42,346 bases of DNA from positions 1 through 42,346 of the forward strand of contig JAFCDA010000003.1 of NCBI GenBank assembly GCA_017609915.1. The letters are read 5' to 3'. Positions 37,545 to 42,346 of this stretch are shown here, one piece after another (positions within the stretch are counted from its first letter, which is position 1; each line of letters starts with the position of its first letter). Under the pieces are notes generated by a model. The model saw only the letters and a program-made list of their open reading frames with translations, did no database searches and was not told the origin of the DNA. Made by a program: the position numbers and the translations under genes. The DNA is from Candidatus Pacearchaeota archaeon. GTDB lineage: Archaea > Nanobdellota > Nanobdellia > Pacearchaeales > GW2011-AR1.

Positions 37545-37656
37545 TTAATATTTCTATAAATCTTAAGTTTTATTATGGGTGGCAAGGGCACATGGCTTCT
37601 GTAACCCTCTCTTCTCATCTACACATCTTTCTATGCTTATAAGATACCAATATTTT
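37545..37656 (-). repeat. Dispersed intergenic element Q (GGCACAT subtype)
   Basis: AATATTTCTATAAATCTTAAGTTTTATTATGGGTGGCAAGGGCACATGGCTTCTGTAACCCTCTCTTCTCATCTACACATCTTTCTATGCTTATAAGATACCAATATT. Confidence 0.8.
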
Positions 37657-37728
37657 CTTATTTATATTAATAAGTTTTAATTTTTAAATCTACGCTTTTT
37701 GATTAAATCTTTTTCTAAAAGATTTAGA

Positions 37729-39537
37729 TTATTGATTGGGTGTTCCTGAAAATCTGCTTTGGTCTCCTCCTGTTGGGCCACCTAACTCAGCTGGAAGAGT
37801 TGTAAATCCAGCTTGGAAAACTGAATGATGTATTGCAGGATTAACTGTTCCATGTCCTGAATAATATGTTCCAAGTCCAGATGTTGTATTCCAAGAGGGT
37901 CCTGCTTTCATTGCATAAGCTGGAGAATCAAAAGCCTGAATTGTTGGTTTAAATGGATTTCCTCCTCCTTTTTCTGAAAAATGCTGCCACCAATTTCCTG
38001 CTTCAATAATCTTTTTTCCTTCAAATCCTTTTTCACCTAATTTCTCCATCATTTCCTTAATAGGAACATTTCCCATACCCATTGGAAGTTCAGTATGTTC
38101 AAAACCAAAATTATCTGAAAGATGAACATGTTTTACAAAAGGAGCAATTATTTCTGTTTGTTTAATAATATCTTCTTCAGTATATCCACTTTTTCTCAAC
38201 ATATTTATATGTCCAACATCCCAAGTAGCACCAATCATTTGTTCAGAAATTCTTTTTGCTTCTGATTTTCCTATACCTTTATTTTTTCTTAGATTTTCAG
38301 CCAGTTTTTTTCTAGATTCTTCAATAAGATCTTTTAAATCTTCTGCTTTACTTAATCCTCCTCCTGCAGGAGGATTTTCAATATTTAACATTGGAGCTGT
38401 TTTTCCAAATTTATTATAAGCAGTTTCTGCCACATTTGCAAAAGTTTGTGAAGATTTATCTATAATAAAATCATTTAATGGCATAAACATTTTAGGACTT
38501 ATTTCTGTTAATGTTTTAAGCCCTTTTTCAACTATTTCTGCAAATTGACTTATTTTTTCAGGATTGTTCTCCATTCCCTCTTGTATATGAGGACTTACTT
38601 CTTTTGCAAACTTATCTAATTTTTTCCTATCTTCATCAGAAGCATTTTCATAAGCCATATCAAATAAGGTTCTCATATTTCTATAAGAATCTCTGAGATA
38701 TATTTGCCCATGATTTAATACTCTTTGAATTTCTTTAGTATGTTTTTTTACTAAGGGGTCTTCAATTTGTTCAATATTTGCATTTTGAATTTCTTTTAAT
38801 GCTTCATTAAATGCTTGTTTTCCCATCCCATTTTTAGTTTCTACTAATCTACTGACTATATCTTCTCCATAATTTGCTTGCCTATTTACATCAGATAATT
38901 GATTTACCCACATATCTTTGTTGAATTTTTCTAATTCTTTTTCAGGCTCAAAAGGTCTTTCTTTTTCAGGCTCAAATTTGCCTTTTTCTGGGAAATATCT
39001 TTTTTCAGGACGAATTACATTATATTTTCCTGTTCTTGGGTCAACAATCCAAAAAGTTGTTATTTTTTTATCTTTTCCTGTCCCAGTAGTTGGAATCATT
39101 TCAGGAAGTTGTGCTGTAGAATGGGTTGTTACAGAAATATTTCCTTTTGGATCTAATGCATGACTTCTTAATACAGCAGAAGTTAATTGTTTTTCAGCAC
39201 CTACCCTATTTGCTTCATTCCATCCATCTTGCCCAATTCCAGAAGCTTCTACTACAGGTATATGAACAGAAGGACTAACTCCTGTTAATTTTGTTAATCT
39301 TTCCATTTCTTTTAAATGATGCTCTGGGATAGATTCCCATACACTAGGGTCGACCCCTGTAACTTCTGCTACTTTTGTTCCAGGATTTATTTTTGTATTA
39401 AGTTCTCCTAATTGATTTGCAGTTCTAACATCAAGAGTTGTTCCAAAATCTTTTGTTTCTATTTGATATCCAATAGAGGTATAACTAGGTACTAAAAAAT
39501 CATCTGCTCCTGGATAAATTGTTTCATAAGTGGTCAT
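37729..39537 (-). CDS. Xylose isomerase/AP-endonuclease-family-2-like TIM-barrel protein with long N-terminal region (602 aa)
   Basis: IGATWDVGHINMLRKSGYTEEDIIKQTEIIAPFVKHVHLSDNFGFEHTELPMGMGNVPIKEMMEKLGEKGFEGKKIIEAGN. Confidence 0.7.
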   Translation of the reverse strand: MTTYETIYPGADDFLVPSYTSIGYQIETKDFGTTLDVRTANQLGELNTKINPGTKVAEVTGVDPSVWESIPEHHLKEMERLTKLTGVSPSVHIPVVEASGIGQDGWNEANRVGAEKQLTSAVLRSHALDPKGNISVTTHSTAQLPEMIPTTGTGKDKKITTFWIVDPRTGKYNVIRPEKRYFPEKGKFEPEKERPFEPEKELEKFNKDMWVNQLSDVNRQANYGEDIVSRLVETKNGMGKQAFNEALKEIQNANIEQIEDPLVKKHTKEIQRVLNHGQIYLRDSYRNMRTLFDMAYENASDEDRKKLDKFAKEVSPHIQEGMENNPEKISQFAEIVEKGLKTLTEISPKMFMPLNDFIIDKSSQTFANVAETAYNKFGKTAPMLNIENPPAGGGLSKAEDLKDLIEESRKKLAENLRKNKGIGKSEAKRISEQMIGATWDVGHINMLRKSGYTEEDIIKQTEIIAPFVKHVHLSDNFGFEHTELPMGMGNVPIKEMMEKLGEKGFEGKKIIEAGNWWQHFSEKGGGNPFKPTIQAFDSPAYAMKAGPSWNTTSGLGTYYSGHGTVNPAIHHSVFQAGFTTLPAELGGPTGGDQSRFSGTPNQ

Positions 39538-39558
39538 TTTGTTTTAATATTATTTTTT

Positions 39559-39676
39559 ATTAATATCTTATTGCATCTTTAAGTTTGATTATCTAAATAG
39601 CTAGCAAGGGCACATGGCTTCTGTAACCTTATTCCTCATCTGTATGTCTTTCTATGCTTATAAGATACTGATGTTT
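39559..39676 (-). repeat. Dispersed intergenic element R (GGCACAT subtype)
   Basis: TAATATCTTATTGCATCTTTAAGTTTGATTATCTAAATAGCTAGCAAGGGCACATGGCTTCTGTAACCTTATTCCTCATCTGTATGTCTTTCTATGCTTATAAGATACTGATGTT. Confidence 0.75.
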
Positions 39677-39685
39677 TCCTCTTTT

Positions 39686-40219
39686 TTAAAATCTTCTTCT
39701 ATCTTTTTTATTTTGTTCAAAATCTGATTGATATTTTTTTTCTTGTGGTTTAATTTGTTCTAGTTCACCAGATATATCTCTTTGTTGTATTGTTCCTGGA
39801 AGAGTGCTAAATTGAGATTGTAAAAGGTGTTGAGGTAAAGAAGGTGAAAAACTTTGAGAACTTGTATGTATTTGTTCTGGATATCCTGCTTCTGTTTGAC
39901 TTCTTCCTTCTTGTCTTGTTGGTTCTTGATAAGTAATTGAAGAATATTCTGGAGCATTTTCAGCTATTTGTGGTTCTTGAGTTGGTGTTGGAGTTTGTAT
40001 ATCTTGTAATCCTGTTTCTAAGGGTTCTTGAGGTTGTGAGAATTCAGGAGTTATTGAAGGACCAGAACTTGGCCAACGATTAGTTGCTGTTGATCTTGGA
40101 TAACTTGCTGCAGGAGTTTCTTGAATAATTTCTTCTAAAGGTTCAAAATCTTCTTCAGACCCATCTACATCTTCCTCTTCTTCAAGTTCTTCTAAATCTT
40201 CTTCATCCCAATCTTCCAT
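39686..40219 (-). CDS. Intrinsically disordered acidic/Pro-Gln-rich protein (177 aa)
   Basis: MEDWDEEDLEELEEEEDVDGSEEDFEPLEEI then P/Q/S/T-rich body. Confidence 0.6.
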   Translation of the reverse strand: MEDWDEEDLEELEEEEDVDGSEEDFEPLEEIIQETPAASYPRSTATNRWPSSGPSITPEFSQPQEPLETGLQDIQTPTPTQEPQIAENAPEYSSITYQEPTRQEGRSQTEAGYPEQIHTSSQSFSPSLPQHLLQSQFSTLPGTIQQRDISGELEQIKPQEKKYQSDFEQNKKDRRRF

Positions 40220-40231
40220 TTTGTTTTTTCC

Positions 40232-40330
40232 TTATCTAAATCTTATAAGCTCATAAAAGTCTTATAGATGAGATGTATAGCTTAATCTCTTCTTCACATA
40301 CCCTTCTATGCTTACAAGCTATCAATTTCT
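40232..40330 (-). repeat. Dispersed intergenic element S
   Basis: TTATCTAAATCTTATAAGCTC...ATAGATGAGATGTATAGCTTAATCTCTTCTTCACATACCCTTCTATGCTTACAAGCTATCAATTT. Confidence 0.65.
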
Positions 40331-40361
40331 ATTAATTATTCTAAGAAAAAAGATTATTTAA

Positions 40362-41876
40362 TTATTTGGGTTTTCCAAATCCAAATACTTTTTCAGCTTC
40401 TGTTCTTGGAGGTTCTGCTTGAACATCATCAGTATATGGGAATGAAGCCATACCATGTGCTTTTTTATAAACATCAAAAATAAGAAAACAATTATTAATT
40501 GCACTTGCTTCTGCTAGATTCCTAATATAAGATTCTACATATTTATCTGGTTTAGCTCCTTTTTCCTTTAATTTTTTTAATTTTTCTTCGCCCTCTTTTT
40601 TTGATTTTTCTTCAGGAACTAATTTGTTGCCTTTTCTAACAAAAGAAAATAAAGCACCAAAAGGATTGATATCTTCACTTGATTTTTTATCTTCTTCTTT
40701 TTTATCTTCTGTAAATTCTTCTATATCTAATTTTAATTGACCTAAAGAATCATCAGTCATTCCTTGAACTAATTTTAATGAATCTTCTAAGTCAGATTCT
40801 GATAATTTATCTTTTAAAAGAACTAATTCATCTTCATTTAATACATAAGCTTTAAATTCTACATCTACTTTTCCCCCAAAAACATAATGAGATTGTTGTG
40901 CAGCTCTACTAGGTATTCCTCTAAAAGTAAAATCAATAAAAACAATTGAATAATACTTTCTTATTCCTTTTATTTTTTTAAAATCTTTTGGTAAATGGTC
41001 ATCTATAATTTCTTGTTCAACATTAACTGATTTTTTCCCCATTAAGACTAAATTTAATAAAAGAGTATTAAACACATTAACTAATTCTGGTTTTGTTCCT
41101 AGTTCATCTTTCATTGATAATTGTTGGGCTGCTTTAAGATAAGGTTTTGCCCATTTTGCATTTAATTTTAAACCAGCTATTTGGCTTTTAAGATATGTTT
41201 TTTCAATTTCAAATCTTCTTTTTAGTTCTTCTTCACTTCTTTTTCTCCATTCATTAAATTCTTGTATTCTTGGTTTTAAGATTCTTATAACCCGATCATT
41301 TAAATCTAGTTTATCTACTTCTTCTGCATTTTTTACTATCATAAATCCGTCTCTTAATGTTACAAATTGTAAGTTTCCACTAGCCATAGCATTTATACTT
41401 CCTGCTCCTCTTTGTATATCTACTTTATCCATCCAAATTTGCTTTAAAGATAATAATCCTGCTTCTGCTTTATTTTTCTCTTTAGATCTTGTTTGTTCAT
41501 AATGACTTAATCTTATTTTAAATTCTTTTAAATCATAAATCAATTGAATAATTCCTTTTAACATTGTACTAACAGTTCCTAATACTCTTGAAGCTTCTTG
41601 CTGCATTTGACTTGCTTTTCCTTGCAATTCTGAAAAATGCCCTGAACCAGGAGATGATGCAAAATTATCTACAATCTTTTCTATATCTCCACCAAAAATT
41701 CCACCCATAAAATCTAAAATCCAGAAATAAACTGGTTCAAGAGTTTCTGTTGTTGAATTATAAACAAGTTTGTGTTCTGAAGAAGCAATAGTTATATTTA
41801 CTCCTTTTTCTTTTTTCTTTTTTCTTTTTTCATAATAAGAACTTATTTCTGCAATTATATTATCTATTTCTGACAT
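40362..41876 (-). CDS. Hypothetical protein (504 aa), largely helical/coiled
   Basis: Intact ORF; coil-rich middle, charged linker, no family recognised. Confidence 0.65.
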   Translation of the reverse strand: MSEIDNIIAEISSYYEKRKKKKEKGVNITIASSEHKLVYNSTTETLEPVYFWILDFMGGIFGGDIEKIVDNFASSPGSGHFSELQGKASQMQQEASRVLGTVSTMLKGIIQLIYDLKEFKIRLSHYEQTRSKEKNKAEAGLLSLKQIWMDKVDIQRGAGSINAMASGNLQFVTLRDGFMIVKNAEEVDKLDLNDRVIRILKPRIQEFNEWRKRSEEELKRRFEIEKTYLKSQIAGLKLNAKWAKPYLKAAQQLSMKDELGTKPELVNVFNTLLLNLVLMGKKSVNVEQEIIDDHLPKDFKKIKGIRKYYSIVFIDFTFRGIPSRAAQQSHYVFGGKVDVEFKAYVLNEDELVLLKDKLSESDLEDSLKLVQGMTDDSLGQLKLDIEEFTEDKKEEDKKSSEDINPFGALFSFVRKGNKLVPEEKSKKEGEEKLKKLKEKGAKPDKYVESYIRNLAEASAINNCFLIFDVYKKAHGMASFPYTDDVQAEPPRTEAEKVFGFGKPK

Positions 41877-41899
41877 TTTTTACTCCTTTTGTTTTATAT

Positions 41900-41997
41900 T
41901 TTATCTATATTTTTACAAGCTCAATAGATTTTTATTATCTGAGTAGCTTAATCTTCTCATCTTCATCTCTTTATTCTTTATAAGATGCCGATATTAA
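41900..41997 (-). repeat. Dispersed intergenic element T
   Basis: TTATCTATATTTTTACAAGCTC...TTATTATCTGAGTAGCTTAATCTTCTCATCTTCATCTCTTTATTCTTTATAAGATGCCGATATTAA. Confidence 0.7.
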
Positions 41998-42025
41998 TAA
42001 GATTACCCTATTTTTAAAATTGTTG

Positions 42026-42328
42026 TTATGCTTTCTTTATGAAATCCATCATACTTTTTCTGTCAAATTTGATTATGTTCCCTGTATCACAATTTACTAA
42101 AATATTTAGAATAATTAATCCTTCTAACATACAAGTTAGATTCCAAACTTGTTGATTGTCATGTATTTGAAGAACTGCAATTATTTTATGAAATCTTGAT
42201 TTAATATTATTTTCAAGAGCTTGTTTTTCTGCTATTGCTCTTAATTCTTCAACTTCTGTTTTTGTATATGGTTGAATTTTTTGTAGTTCTGGTAGATTTG
42301 GGTCATTAATTAGTTTATCTTGTTTCAT
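42026..42328 (-). CDS. Hypothetical protein (100 aa)
   Basis: Intact ORF near window edge. Confidence 0.55.
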   Translation of the reverse strand: MKQDKLINDPNLPELQKIQPYTKTEVEELRAIAEKQALENNIKSRFHKIIAVLQIHDNQQVWNLTCMLEGLIILNILVNCDTGNIIKFDRKSMMDFIKKA

Positions 42329-42346
42329 TATTACCTCATTATTTTT

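Noticed and set aside
37729-39537. Calling the TIM-barrel protein a DNA-repair endonuclease IV
   Set aside because: Only generic AP-endonuclease-2/xylose-isomerase-like motifs visible; catalytic metal ligands for Nfo could not be verified.
39760-39957. 65-aa minus ORF in another frame of the disordered protein gene
   Set aside because: Same-strand overlap; no SD or start context, compositionally unlikely.
1571-41997. Interpreting the dispersed repeats as a CRISPR or simple tandem repeat
   Set aside because: Copies are kilobases apart, in both orientations and imperfect; they fit a dispersed element family.

Overview
This is an AT-rich archaeal chromosomal window. Archaeal markers are a thermosome, eL33 (L35Ae), uL16 (L10e), a DRG-type GTPase, a C1-G72 tRNA-Tyr and short TATA-led intergenic gaps; the small proteins and charged tails look DPANN-like (Pacearchaeota/Woesearchaeota style, inference only). 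I support about 44 protein-coding genes, including short ORFs missing from the supplied track (14482-14628, 16031-16195, 5072-5212, 35424-35537), and four tRNA genes (Asp-GTC, Tyr-GTA, Gly-GCC, Val-TAC). Recognisable products include an SNase-like nuclease, PIN-domain protein, U32 peptidase, matrixin-like metalloprotease, LamG surface protein, CBS protein, thermosome, M18-like aminopeptidase, Prs, DUF5320/DUF134 pair, AI-2E-type transporter, dUTPase, two MNT-type nucleotidyltransferases, PEP synthase with a ~330-aa extra tail, a MazF-type TA pair, an ABC exporter and a TIM-barrel epimerase-like protein. The strongest unexplained signal is a dispersed family of imperfect ~80-120 bp intergenic elements, about 20 copies in 42 kb. 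They carry TATA-like outer arms (TATCTcTATAAATCTTtAAG ... CTTATAAGATAnnnATATT) and an inner GATGAG..AGCTTAATC..CTCATC dyad. They occupy most of the larger intergenic gaps, come in subtypes that track gene-start versus gene-end positions, and often place their TATA-like arm 25-45 nt upstream of a start codon. Other leads are an A7 frameshift in an otherwise intact gene, a tRNA-Gly leader complementary to its own tRNA, a structured 416-bp gap at 35.0-35.4 kb, a DnaA-domain-IV-like motif in an archaeal protein, and a 42-bp perfect tandem duplication upstream of DUF5320/DUF134. No CRISPR array, rRNA or transposase gene was seen.
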